64,000 nucleotides of DNA from Plantago ovata (lineage: Eukaryota; Streptophyta; Magnoliopsida; Lamiales; Plantaginaceae): positions 34,894,160 through 34,958,159 of the forward strand of contig CM051457.1 in NCBI GenBank assembly GCA_028274465.1. Reading direction: 5' to 3'. Below are positions 22,384-34,253 of the stretch, piece by piece. Below the pieces are notes generated by a model that saw only the letters and a program-made list of their open reading frames with translations, was not told the DNA's origin and ran no database searches. The translations under genes were made by a program, and so were the position numbers. How positions within the stretch are numbered: position 1 is the first letter of the stretch; each line of letters starts with the position of its first letter.

Positions 22384-23095
22384 AAGAGATGTTGATCTGA
22401 GGTGGACTTGCTGATTCTGGGCGTATTACTCCTTCTTTTGAAGTAATGAGTATGATCATTAATATTATCGACGCTCGGGTTGTTAACTCATGTTCAATTA
22501 TAATGTTAATCGAATTGATGTAACAACATAAGCACTGTACTGAGTATGGTCATTCCAAATGTAACAACATAAGCACTGTACGAGAGATGTTGATGCGAGT
22601 TTGACTTGCTGATTCTGGGCGTATTACTCCTACTCTTAAAGTCATGAGCATGCTCGTTATCATTTTACATCAAAATGTAGCGATCGTTGACATTATCGAC
22701 GTTTGCACTGTACGGGAGATGTCGCTCTTAACTAGACTTAGTACTTATGGATGTATGACTCCTCATTTACAAGTAATTAGTATGATCGTCCATACTAGGA
22801 TGAAGTCCAATGTCAGGTATGCAATTCATACAACAGTTATGTTCTAAAACCCGGATCCGGGGTCTAAAATAATAAAACTTAAGGGATCCACGAGAGATGT
22901 TGATGCGAGCTGGACTTGCTGATTCTGGGCGTATTACTCCTACTCTTGAAGTCATGAGCATGCTCGTTATCATTTTACATCAAAATCTAGCAATCGCTGA
23001 CATTATCGACGTTTGCACTGTACGGGAGATGTTGATCTTAACTAGGCTTAGTAATTACGGATGTATGACTCCTCATTTACAAGTAACTAGTACAT
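22384..23095. repeat. Tandem-like repeats of about 210 bp with 308-bp spacing
   Basis: Two near-identical blocks, 22582-22787 and 22890-23095, share gagatgttgatgcgag, cttgctgattctgggcgtat and ctcatttacaagtaa. A partial third copy lies at 22384-22460. The two halves of each block also resemble each other, so the ancestral unit may be shorter. The right-hand copy is cut at 23086 by a Helitron terminus. The open frames through it show no known domain. Confidence 0.75.
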
Positions 23096-23118
23096 AACCC
23101 GTCGAGTTTCGACGGGAA
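23087..23118 (-). mobile_element. Helitron 3' terminus
   Basis: Read on the minus strand the sequence is a GC-rich hairpin (cccgtcga...tcgacggg), then ttatgta, then CTAG followed by host T. A short hairpin plus CTRR end abutting a T is the defining Helitron 3' structure. The neighbouring unbroken repeat at about 22775 reads caagtaattagtatg, so the insertion falls exactly between A and T of the host sequence, as expected for Helitrons. The element body would extend to higher coordinates; its 5' TC end was not found. Confidence 0.7.
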
Positions 23119-23332
23119 ATAGTAATTTCACAAGGATTAATATTGGTATGTGATAATCCGGATGAATTAATTTTTTTTCTAATTATTAAGATGATTTTTA
23201 TGTGAAAATTTATTAACTTATATGTTTTATTTATAATAATGTGTACTAAATTGTGAGATCGAGTACAATAACTTTTATTTGTATAAATTATCAATAAATA
23301 ATATAGCCAAAAAAGTAAATCTATACTACCAA

Positions 23333-23335
<3 letters not shown>

Positions 23336-23380
<45 letters not shown>

Positions 23381-23391
23381 AAATTCACTTG

Positions 23392-23430
<39 letters not shown>

Positions 23431-23431
23431 T
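23336..23431. repeat. (ATT)n microsatellites
   Basis: Two ATT-trinucleotide runs (about 23336-23380 and 23398-23431), followed downstream by a 27-base A run (about 23561-23587). They give long artificial ORFs in both directions that are not genes. Confidence 0.95.
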
Positions 23432-23556
23432 TCATTTATTTATTATAGAAATTCGCTTGTAATAACATTCCCTCGTATTTTGTTGCCTAAAAGAAGAAAT
23501 TAAGGATGTATTTGAAGTAAAAGAAAACATTTAAGTACTTTTTTGCGCTAAAAATA

Positions 23557-23587
<31 letters not shown>

Positions 23588-23589
<2 letters not shown>

Positions 23590-23716
23590 AAGGTAAAAGT
23601 AGTTTTCTGCACCAAAAAATACAAAAAAAAGAAAGTTAAAAATGCTGTCTGCAAGGATCGAACCCACACCATTTCATTACCCAACCTAGATAATTACCAC
23701 TAGGCTACAACAATGT
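23588..23716 (-). mobile_element. tRNA-derived SINE-like unit
   Basis: On the minus strand an A-box-like sequence (tagcctagtgg) and a B box (ggttcgatcc) are spaced about 37 bp apart, as in a Pol III promoter. They are followed by a T-rich tail running into a long T tract (the A run of the plus strand). This matches a tRNA-derived SINE head with its tail. It does not fold as a proper tRNA. Target duplications were not determined. Confidence 0.5.
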
Positions 23717-23864
23717 TTTTGTAATATTGAGACTATTAAAGTACTTATACGAGTTCGACCAAAGGTCACCTTCTCCAACTTAAACTCTGCAACTCACGCA
23801 AAACACACGCTATCCTCAGACTCCTGAAAAACCCAAAATTCGTCCTTCAACCAAATTCCGGGAG

Positions 23865-25290
23865 ATGTCGCTCTCAACCAAATCCCGGTATTGTATTCCG
23901 ATTCAAACTCCAATTCTTCCTATAACCTCAACCTCTAATACTATATATACATTAATTAATCTGAGCAATTTACTCACTCTTACTGAAGTGCTCCATGTGC
24001 CTGAGATCCGCAAGAATCTCATTTCTGGATCTGTGTTAAACAAGAAAGGCTTTCGTATGTGTTTCGAAGCTGACAAGTTCATTCTGACTAAGAATGGGTC
24101 TTTTGTAGGACAGGGTTATTGTTGTGTAAACCTGTTTAAAATGATGGCTACTACTGTATTGCCTGGTACTGAGCCTTATGGCGTGAATAATGTAACTGAG
24201 GCTTCCACACTAGCTCAGCTGGAAAGAATGCCCAAGAGGCTAATGAATTTAAACAGTTTGCTTATTTGCCCGACTCTTTTACTTTATGGCATGGTAGGTT
24301 AGGTCATGTGAACAATAAAAGTTTACAAAAGTTAGTTTCACTTGACTTACTACCAAAATTTAACATAAACAAACAATACAAGTGTGAGACTTGTGTTGAG
24401 GCAAAATTAGCAAAGTCATCCTTTCATTCAATTGAAAGAAGCTCTGAGCCTTTAGACTTGGTACATACAGATGTGTGTGATTTAAAGTATGTACAAACAA
24501 GAGGCGGTAAAAGTTACTTCATAACTTTTATAGATGACTGCACGAGATATTGCTACGTTTACTTAATGAGAAGTAAAGATGAGGCAATTACCATGTTTGT
24601 GCATTATAAAACTGAGGTTGAAAACCAACTTGGTAAGAAAATAAAAATGTTGAGAAGTGATAGAGGTGGAGAGTATGAGTCTCCATTTGCTCAAATTTGT
24701 GCGGAAAATGGGATCATTCATCAAACAACCGCTCCATATACTCCCCAGCAAAACGGGATTGTTGAGTGGAAAAATAGAACCCTTAAAGAGATGATGAATG
24801 CAATGTTAATAAGTTCTGGGGCACCCCAGAATTTGTGGGGGGAAGCTTTGCTTTCCGCGAATTATGTCCTAAACAGGCTACCGCACAAAATGCTAGACAA
24901 AACACCTTATGAGTTATGGAAGGGTCGTGCACCTTCTTATAAATTTCTCAAAGTGTGGGGGTGTCTAGCTAAGATTCCTATTCCTCCTCCCAAGCGAACA
25001 AGGATTGGACCAAAGATGGTAGATTGCGTGTTTATTGGATATGCTCAAGATAGTAGTGCATACAGATTTCTGGTTCACAAGTCAGATAACTCTGAGATGC
25101 ATGCTAATACTATCGTTGAGGCTAGAGATGCTTCTTTCTTTGAGGGTACATTTCCCTACATTAGTCGCATAACTATTGATCCAAAACTCAATAGGAAGGC
25201 TCCTAATGTGGGGGAAGTGGAATATATGAAAAAAGTAGAGGATCAAGCAGATGATCCAAGGCGTGGAAAGAGGACTAAAAAGAAGAAAAC
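23865..25290 (+). pseudogene. Ty1/copia gag-pol fragment (pre-integrase and integrase)
   Basis: The first part encodes the region before integrase (TLTEVLHVPEIRKNLISGS, then FVGQGYCCVNLFKM). The second part has the GAG-pre-integrase finger (LWHGRLGHVNNKSLQKL ... KCETCVEAK) and the rve integrase core with its acidic triad (DLVHTDVCD, LRSDRGGEYE and the Glu in PQQNGIVEWKNRTL). A frameshift near 24225 separates the two. The reading stops abruptly after RGKRTKKKK at 25290, where reverse transcriptase and RNase H should follow; instead the sequence switches to a duplicated FZR exon on the opposite strand. No LTRs were found around it. Confidence 0.92.
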
Positions 25291-25628
25291 TTAAACCTGA
25301 AAATATTCCCATTCGGCGGCGAATAAATCCCATCTGCGAATCTCCCACCGGAGCAGCCGTATTTCTCAGGTGTCAGTGGCTCAAACCCACCAACAGACTC
25401 AGACCCGAAAAGGGCATGCCTCAAAATGGCCTTGTAGGGTGAATTGTTGTTATCTTCAGCTGAACGGGTTTTCTTGGTTGGGGTTGGGAGGTTGAAGAGG
25501 TCGAAATCGGATGAGGACCTGCTCGGGATGAAGCGGTCGCCGTAGATTGGGCGTGACGTGGATGGACGCCGGTGGGAGGTGAATCGGAAGGGAGATGAAG
25601 GAGGAGGAGGAGTAGTTTCTGGGTCCAT
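25289..25628 (-). pseudogene. Truncated FZR/CCS52A exon 1 copy
   Basis: Start codon, leader and TATA-like motif are kept, and the frame is open. It encodes the FZR N-terminus ([21 protein letters not shown]-box DRFIPSR) through GNIFRFK, then reads a few codons into the copia fragment (FSSF) and stops at 25275, giving 117 residues. All WD40 blades and the C-terminal IR tail are missing, so it cannot bind substrates. With the promoter region also duplicated it could still be transcribed, producing a C-box-only peptide; that is inference. The complete gene is at 10777-14375. Confidence 0.9.
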
Positions 25629-27060
25629 GGCGGAGATTTTGATTGGAGAATGGGTTGATTTTCCCAGGAAATCTAATAATGGGAAAACAATTATTATTCC
25701 GGGAAAATTGTATAAAAGTAATAAAATAAAAATATTTTATATTAATTTTATATATGATATGTGATGATGAGTATGTGAGAGGGGGATCTGAGTGCAAGAG
25801 TAAAACAGTGGGAGTGAGGTTATATAGATGGAAAAGGTGGAAAAAATGGTTAATAAAATTGTCACATTTTTGGAATGGAAATCCAAGGTAATTAAATTAA
25901 ATCATCTTGAATTGGTTAAATAATAGAGATTAATTAGTAATTTAGTACCCATTTTTTGTTGATGAGGTTTTGAGATAATGAATATTCTTTGCAATAGAGA
26001 TTTTCTTTGTTTTGGATGGAAAATTGGAATTAGTGTTCGGAGAAAGGGGATAGTATATTATGTTGTGGAAATTATTTGGTTCGGTGCGAATGGAATGCGA
26101 AAGGATTTTAGAGTCGCAATAGGGGTGTGCCGTGTTTAATTGCGATAGGATAGAGATATTGCGTGAAATAGACTTCAGTTGTTGAAAAAGAAAACGATAT
26201 AATCATGTAGGTGTAGTAACTTAAATATGTAAGTGTAACGCGGGAAAATTTATACACAAATTATATACGCAATCTAAAGGGTTTTGAAATGTTTGTCCAT
26301 GCATACGTTGTTTAAATAAGTTCAATAAACGAAAGAAATATATACTTTTGTCGTACCTCTTAAATGTCATATAAATGAAATCAGATTTTACGATATAAAA
26401 TTTTGTGACCGTTTTATACTTAACTTAAAAATAGATTGTACTATATTTTTAACAAAACCGTAGATGTTATTAATTAAAACGCTTATGTCGTTAACATAAT
26501 ATAATTTTTATTTAAAAACATCTACGTTCTTAAATACAGTACGTTTTTTATAATTACATCTATGACGTTTGTCTATCTATTTTTATCTTATAAAACGACA
26601 GTGTTCTGGGGAGGAGACTTGCTCTATTTACGTTGCAAAAAATATAGTTAAAATGTTTTTTTTTTCTTTCTAAATAATATAGGAAATTCTACATAATTTC
26701 CTAGAGTGACCAATAACGGACGGTGAGTGAATATATATTTGATACTAGTAATCAGATTATGAAAATTGCATCAATTAGTGAGTTTTGAACTTCTTTTGAA
26801 CAAATTAGTTAAATTTAGTCTGCGAATTGCGATAAATGAAAGTAACTTAACTTTCTTACCCTGTCCAAAAGTGAAGATGTATATATAAATTTACATTATA
26901 GATTACCAGATTATGAAAATTGCATCAACTTATTTGGACAATTATTTTTTGAAGTAGGTTGAATTTTCCCTTGGGGAGAGAGATTATGTGTACACTCCAA
27001 ATTCTCATGGAACAAATTAGAACGAATTAACGTGAACTAAGATATGATCACTAGTGACAT
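25289..27060. repeat. Segmental duplication, copy 2 (truncated FZR exon 1 plus promoter)
   Basis: Matches 14033-15799 over its whole length. The left border is the fusion with the copia fragment (junction phrase aaaacttaaacctg). The right border of detectable homology is at tagtgacat, where copy 1 carries the MULE insertion. Small copy-specific indels exist, for example extra bases near 26610-26630 and 26960-27010 in this copy. Confidence 0.9.
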
Positions 27061-27559
27061 TAGTCTGACTCCAATCTTTTAACCCGCTACTTCTTGCAAA
27101 ACTCATCTTTATATCTTATCAACCCAATAGTTCTTTCTTCATCATCCATGTTTGAGTTTCAAATACTAAATTTTGTAATTAGATTTGACAACTTAGCTCT
27201 GATCCAGTTCGACCCAAGTCTCATCATAATAATACTCAACCAATGTACTTCTCGGACAAGTTTAATTAAATTAAATAGGACAAACTTTAACAAAGAAGTA
27301 GATAGAATATCTGAGTTTTATATCCTCGTAAGACTTTGATCCGATTCTCATACACAGATGCAAATTGTCAACTCCTTTCATCAGTGAAATTAACATCCTT
27401 AATTAATTAACCATAACCAAAAATGAAAAAGAAACTTAGAAAAAAAAAAAAGAAGAAAAAACTGGCAGAAAAGAACCTAGCTAGACTCATGGCTTAAAAT
27501 GCCATAAACAAGCATAGGATTCTATACAATCTTGTTCCATATTCACTTGATGATGGTCT
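27061..27559. other. Intergenic, including the 3' flank of the expansin gene
   Basis: AT-rich sequence with no gene seen. The last 100 bases are probably expansin 3' UTR. Confidence 0.5.
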
Positions 27560-28630
27560 TCAATGGAAGTTAACCTTGGAACCGTAAGTCATGCCTGCTT
27601 GCCAATTTGCAGGTGCAACATTGAGCGCTATGATCGTCTGACGGGTAGTATAGCACGTTATCTTGAATGAGAGGGCTTGTCCTCCAAGTTGCGCGAATGC
27701 CTGGTAAGAAGCTCCCCAGTTGTGGCTCATGCTGATCCAGTTTGTCTTGGTTCCCTTCACCCACATGGTTAGGATGTCACCGGCTCCACCCACGTTCATG
27801 ACATACACCAACAGCCAGTAGCCGTTCCCTTGGAATTGGAACTTCAAGCCACCTACTCGCATACATGGCACTCTGCATAAAAGTCAAAGTCAGTTAAACC
27901 CTTGCAAATGTAAGTTGGTATTATCATATTAATATTAATGTATCAGTTATAAGGGTGACCGAGTTGTAAGGGTGGTTAGCATATGTGAGGCCAGAGTTTC
28001 AAATCCCAACAATTGTGTGATAGTGAGTTTGATGTATTACCTGCGGTACACAACGGGTACAATGCCACCTACATACTGAGCAATCTTCATGAAAGCGGGT
28101 TTCGCCATGTCAAAGTGAGTTCGTGGCGGATTGCACCATCCCCCGTGGTTGGAGTCCTGGCTCCAGTTTGGTGGGCAAAGGTTGGTTGCCGTAATGGTGG
28201 CAATTGGTGATCCTCTATAACAATATTTGGAATTCACGCAACGAATTTGAAAGCATTGCCCACAACCATACCCGTTCTTGAACAACACGGTGCTCAAAGC
28301 AGCCGTGTTAGTTCCATAACCCGTGGCGAACAAGTTTCCATATCCACACGCTCCGCCTGCAAAATCATATGTAAAACTCGTTATCTCTCTAATAGTTCTC
28401 AACGTGACATTAATTATCGACTAGTAGAATTGGCTTTTACAGTTTCACTTCAACTTAGTTAAGAACTTACCCATTGTCTCAGCAGCACTCTCATCGCCGT
28501 AAAATGTGGCGAACGCGTGCTGCCATGCGGTGGGACGAAATATTGGAGCATAGCCGGCTTCCGTCGTTCGTAGGACGGCCGCAATGACCAAGAAGAGTGT
28601 GATTTGGCATGTATGCAGCAAGGAAGACAT
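27560..28630 (-). CDS. EXPA: Alpha-expansin, 3 exons, 262 aa
   Basis: Exons 28630-28471, 28356-28041 and 27872-27560, with GT-AG introns. Alpha-expansins are secreted wall-loosening proteins that act non-enzymatically on cellulose-xyloglucan contacts during acid growth. Seen: a signal peptide ([20 protein letters not shown]), then domain 1, a GH45-like double-psi barrel with the conserved cysteines ([30 protein letters not shown]), the alpha-specific GGWCNPP and the HFD motif ([11 protein letters not shown]). Domain 2, the CBM63-like binding domain, begins near [11 protein letters not shown] and has surface aromatics ([18 protein letters not shown]). The introns fall where alpha-expansin introns usually do, after ETMGG and at YRRVPC. 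The length is normal for the family and no lesion is seen. The subfamily member cannot be assigned. Confidence 0.96.
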
Positions 28631-28740
28631 GATGTTTCAATTCTTGATCTCAAGCTACTAATTATAAAACCTTTGCTTGAGGTACTTCTGTTTGAATGTA
28701 GTTTGCTAGTTGCTATGCTAATGGAATGGGAAAGGACATG

Positions 28741-28749
28741 TTTATATAG
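28741..28749 (-). promoter_or_regulatory. Candidate TATA box of the expansin gene
   Basis: The minus strand reads ctatataaa about 110 bp upstream of the expansin start codon, a normal plant TATA distance. Positional inference. Confidence 0.5.
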
Positions 28750-28809
28750 TGAAATTAAGAGTAGTTTTGCCTTCGTGACCCTCACGAACATGTTTAATCC
28801 ATAAGTCAA

Positions 28810-30766
28810 CAGATTAGATGTTTGTTTTGTGACATGGATTAAAGAATATTTGTTGTCTTGAACCCACGTAGTGTTAGAACTTAATAAAACAAGTACTTGG
28901 CATTAAGTCCTAAGAATACATTGGACAAAAACGTGCTGGCAGGTCCTTTGTTGGGCATCTTAATTATTATCATCCAATTTGGTAGAATTCAACAAGTTGG
29001 ATTTATATGTAACCAAAATGTTAAATAAAAGAAGTACTTGGGATCAAGCCCACAATGTATAATAGTAATATATGAAATGGTACTTAATACTAGTATTATT
29101 GTTTTATGTTGTTGGTTTGCTACTGCCTATTGACCTTGTATATAGAACAAATTTTGGGATTAAAATAGGATAAATAAAGTGAAACTAACTTAAAAGTTTT
29201 GAAATTTATGAGTAGCTCATGGAGATAAAATTAACGTAGAACTTTGGAACTCTGGAAAATATTTAACCTCCTTTTGATTCTGCAAATGTTGCAATTTTAT
29301 TTCCCAAATATGTTTCATTTTCTCAATAATTGAAATATTACTAGGAACTTAGCCGCTCCACGCTAGTCGCATCCAATCCAAATGACGCCCCCCAACCCAT
29401 ACAACGATAGGCACATAGTATTAAAGCGTACTTGAAGGTTCAATCCGTGATCTTGTGGTCTTATCCATTATTATTTATTTTTTTATCCGTTAATATTTGT
29501 TTTCATTCGTTATGTCGGGTGTCTTTGTCCTTTAAGTGTCTAGACTTAGACTGAGCTCGTAATATCTTTGGCAGTAAAAAACCCTAGCTGTTTCGAAATT
29601 GTATGTTCCGTAGAAACTCTCTCTCTTACTCTTTTCACCAAATTTTATTTCTTTACGTCAACAAAACCGTTAAAGGTAATCCGTTAGCAATTCTCATATA
29701 TCTCGCGGGATCTCAGCACTACTCCTTTTCAACCCAAGGTCAGATTTATGCAAATGGATAAAAATTAAGTACCACGATTTAAGTTGTCGATTCTTGACCC
29801 CTGAAAATATGAAATCTGCTATACCAGACAACAATCATTGATCTATGCATATTTTATTTACGAACCAAACGAAATTCAAATGTGCATGAACAATTTTTTT
29901 TTTTCTAAAATAAAACAAGAAAAAATAACTAACCACCACAATGATTAAATCAACAATGTCACAGTCCAAAGCGACCACAAAGAAAGAAAAACAGATTGTT
30001 AATGTTAACTAAACCGTTCATCTGATTATTAATTTATCATGTTTTGTTAATTACTAATTTGTTTTATGAAATTAACATTTAACACGAACTATTGCTATGT
30101 AACCAGAAATTCTGCATTAGTTGTTGAGTTATATATATATTCCGTCAATTTACGGGTGCTTATACATTATGAGTGGTTTACACTCATAAACCCAGTTCAT
30201 GAAAAATTTCTCCCAGAACATATATGGAAAGTAGAGATGATCAGGTAACATGATGATATGAATTATGAACACAAGACAGTATCTAAAGAGTAGACAACCA
30301 TTTTATGTAGTGTCCAAAATACAGATTCTGGCATTGTATCTCTTTCTCTACATCCTCAACTTTACAGTAACTATACATGATGTTGTTTCAAATACTCATT
30401 CCTTCCATCCAAATTCACTCTAATCCTCATCAAATTGCGGATTTTCACCACGAGATTCCTGTAACGCAAAGTTGTACGTATAATTCAGATTAACAAGAAC
30501 AACAATTTCATAACTTTTATGTTATTCGACTACAGTAACATGTCCTATATTACAGGGCGGTTTCAATAAAAGTCAGCCATGCAGCATTTTAGATCAAATT
30601 ACAGCACAATAGTATCATTTGGAATTAAGCAGAAACATGATGTTCCTTTTTCTCTATGAAGCAGAGGAATGACACCGAAACAGGGGAATTTTCAGTGAAA
30701 ATAGCCTTACTTAAGGGCGTAGCGTAGATACCTTAATTCGTGCCTAGCTCCCTTCAGGCTGTGTAA
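28810..30766. other. Intergenic between expansin promoter and PGRL1 3' end
   Basis: About 2 kb of AT-rich DNA with no recognisable gene or transposon terminus. The part nearest 30767 is probably PGRL1 3' UTR. Confidence 0.5.
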
Positions 30767-33700
30767 TCAGTCGGGCAATGTAATCAGCCTGGCCTTGGAA
30801 TCATACACCATATCCGTTCCACAACTGTAACAAACATGCCAACATGATTAAACTTGTGGAAAATCAGGAAATCAGACGCTGCCTGATAGTTATTCAACTT
30901 ACTTTGAACATTTTACTGTGTTAATGGCACCACCGCTAGATACTGACAGAATGGTTCCGAAGAATGAAGTGTTCTCTGCACCACAGTTAGGACAGGGTCC
31001 CTGAAATAATAACCTCGCCCGTTAACTTTAGGAGATGAATGATATACAAGTTCCATGTGTTTGGAAGAATGTTAATTACCACTAAGATCAAGAAATCCTT
31101 CACAACGAAATTTGTGAATGTGAAAGACAGCCACAGTATGAGCGGGAAAGCAGCAAACCATGTGAAAATGAAACTGAATGGCTCTGGAAGCTGTACAAGA
31201 AATTCATCACAACAAAAATTTCACATAATTAGTAAGTTATTGAATTTATTAAGAGATGAATTCCATAATAATATTGTTATCTAACAATCCTCATTGTGGT
31301 ATGAAAATATCATATCAAGAGGTTCTTTTTTATTCCAAAACAATCACCATATACTATCTCAAGATTATGAAAGGGATATTTTCTGGATTCATTATTTAAT
31401 TCTTTTATAACTTAAAACGTATTCAGGGAAATCCACACAATATATATGATACACGCAATGTACATAGTAATCTGAGATTACCTCCAAAAGGTAGGTAATT
31501 TCAAACCCAGTTATATCGTCAAGAAAGAAAAACCTACATAGAAAGGAAGGAAAAAGTTTGTTAGCCCATCTGTTTTAAGATCGGAGGGAAGAGTGAAACT
31601 TTCTACTTCAGTTGTTCATAAAGATCTCAAATGTTAATCATATCAAATTCAAGCGGAGTTTACTTTCATTCAGAAGGTAAATGCCACTTACAATCCTACT
31701 GCAACAAGTGCAGCTGGTACGTTCAGAAGGAACATCTTGAGGTAGTCAACAGAAAGATCACTATAAACCTGCAGGTTACACACAAATGAGATTTAGACAG
31801 AGAATGTAAAGCAAGGTGTAGAAATTATAAGCACGGTAAGTTGGCTCAATCTAATAACTAAAATTACTTCAAAGAACCTATCTGATAACAAGTATATTGG
31901 CCATGTGTTTCTTGTCTTAATTTTCATTTTCCTACTAATGAATTAAGGTGACACAGTACTCTGAAATATCAAACTCCAATGACATCAGTCATCAGAAATG
32001 TCCAAAGATAAGCATTAATGGGAAGAATGAGGAAACAAAATCACTAACCTTTCTCGTGCGGAGACTGCATCGAGGACCCTCAACCACGATTTCACTCCCA
32101 TCGCTCTAGAAGATACAATATAAATAAATGAGTACAGGAAATGCAAACCAAAAAGAAAGAGGACAGTTTCAAAAAATAAGAAAGAGTAGAATTTCATAGC
32201 ATAAGGATATAGAATCAGACAATACAACTCACACTTTAAATGGTGATTGTTACACATTCATTCACCAGTAAAATAAGCTACATCAAGATTTTATATTTTC
32301 TTACGGAAACTCTAGATACTTAATCATGATGTTTGAAACCACCAGTCACATACCTTAAGTTTTTGCTTCAAATTATCATACTCTTCATCGGTCATAATTG
32401 GTTTCCCTGAGACATAAGCCATTGAAGCTTCTAAGAACCTCTGTTCATCACCACCTTCATAGGAAAAAGAAATAGGTTAATGGTTGGCAAAGAAGACAAA
32501 GCTAACTTAAAAGTAAGCAACACAAGCATAAAACATTAGGTGAGATGGCATTACTTAGCATTACAACGCTGCTCCCCTCCCACATTAATTCTTCCTTGAG
32601 GTTATCAAATTCCTCATTTGACATGATGGACTTGCCTTCATAATAGAATGCCTGTAATCTTGAATATATTAGGTTACGAAACAACATTTCACCATGTGCA
32701 AGTGCAGAAAGAAGAAAATAAATTTTCTCAAGATTGGTGCTCACAAATGTATCAGTAAAGATATAAACTAATGTCCATACTTCCCCGAATGAGGTGCATA
32801 TGGATGTAGAGAGGAACATGAATTATAAAAAAGTATTGTAGAAGCCACTGACAATAAAGAAGTCTATGTCACCTGGAGAGCTTGAAGAAACTCTTGTTCC
32901 ATCTCCCCAATAGTCTTCTTTTTCTTTTCCAAGCTGCAATAAGGCAAGACATTGCTATCAACAACTTCTTCGTCTTGGATCTGACCTGAAGCAAGCGAGT
33001 GATTTGCGAAACCACCAAGAAAATGAGTATTATTAATTCAAGTGTAAATGTAACCAGGGCAATACAATAGGTGGCTATATTTCACAATTGATTCATACAC
33101 ACCTCTAACAATATGCTTCATCGGTGTTGAGCTACATCTTTTTAGAATTGTGATCATTTAAATATGGAAAGTATAAATGAAGTCGAGAACTGCATCCATT
33201 TTTATGAAATCCCTTTTAAACCATCACAAAAATATGCTTTGTTGGGTTTGCTTACTAGTATCACTGAATACTGATATATCACCAAACGCAGACCAAATTA
33301 ATTCTCTCACAAAACGTTCCAAATAAAATTGTTAAGCTCGCTTTCCTATAGATACCCTATCGCTGTTTACAACCGCAACCTCCTAACCCATCTTTCCTGA
33401 TTAACAACGAGCTTAATGTAAAAGAAGCACTTTATGCAACTCTGGTCATCCCATTGATGTACAGGAGGAACAGCTTGGAAACAAACAGAGTCATCAATAA
33501 TGAACAAGAAGTAGATACCAAATCCTAAACTGCAAGTTCCACTTGGGAAGCCTCAAACGAATAGATGATGCTCTCAAATTATCTAGATTGGATGCTCAAG
33601 TTTCAGTAGCAGAGAACTGAATGCTTATTTAATTTGAAAAGGCGAATTGCAGATGATTTTGGTCTTCAATTATGAAAATCAAAGAATAGAGATCTAAAAC

Positions 33701-34142
33701 TGATGTTACTAATCATATAACCCGGTGAGTTCAACTACTTCATCTCAACATTAAGCTTCAAAGTTCGACGTTCATTCTTATTCATATAGCTCATGTATCC
33801 TAATACTACATCACAATGAAGAACAAATTTGTTCTAATATGAAAAACAAAAAAGAATCAAGTAGGATCAGGACAAGCATATCTGATTCTTTTGGACAACA
33901 ACAACAACAAATATTAAACAAATAAAGGAAAGCTAAAGCTAACCTGGTTGATCAGCGGTGGCCTTGGGAGAAAGCACAAGAAGCCGACGTCGAAAAGACA
34001 ACTTTCCAACACCAAACTGAACAGAGTGAACTCCAGGAGCAGAAGATGGTAAAGATGAGACAGATATGAACGGTTTCCTGAACTGAGCAGTGAATGATGA
34101 TTTAAAAGGTTTTGCTATAGCAAACCCCATTTTGGCGGCCAT
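30767..34142 (-). CDS. PGRL1: PGR5-like protein 1 (PGRL1), 10 exons, 320 aa
   Basis: Exons: 34142-33944, 32985-32873, 32651-32555, 32454-32354, 32105-32049, 31768-31692, 31533-31482, 31190-31080, 31000-30903, 30824-30767, all GT-AG. PGRL1 is a thylakoid protein that works with PGR5 in antimycin-sensitive cyclic electron flow around photosystem I. Seen: a Ser-rich chloroplast transit peptide; the conserved block SNVLPYCS, KKTIGEMEQEFLQALQ, MSNEEFDNLKEELMWEGSSV; a second similar module (TDEEYDNLKQKLK); two membrane segments (about KMFLLNVPAALVAVGLFFFL and FSFIFTWFAAFPLILW) with DDITGFEITY between them; and the redox cysteines (PYC, PRC, CPNC, CSNC). The start at MAAKMGF was preferred over an in-frame ATG 111 bp upstream because that extension resembles 5' UTR and lacks family conservation. 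The frame is intact throughout. Confidence 0.96.
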
Positions 34143-34253
34143 TTGCGGCGGCGGAGAGATGGAGGCTGAGGTGTAGGAAATGGTGGGTGCATTTGAGCAA
34201 AAAGGGGTGTAAGTAATGGTTAATGGTGGAAAGAGGGACAGCTCAAACTTCAA

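Noticed and set aside
23279..23684. ORFs on both strands rich in Ile/Leu or Phe
   Set aside because: Translations of ATT microsatellites and an A tract.
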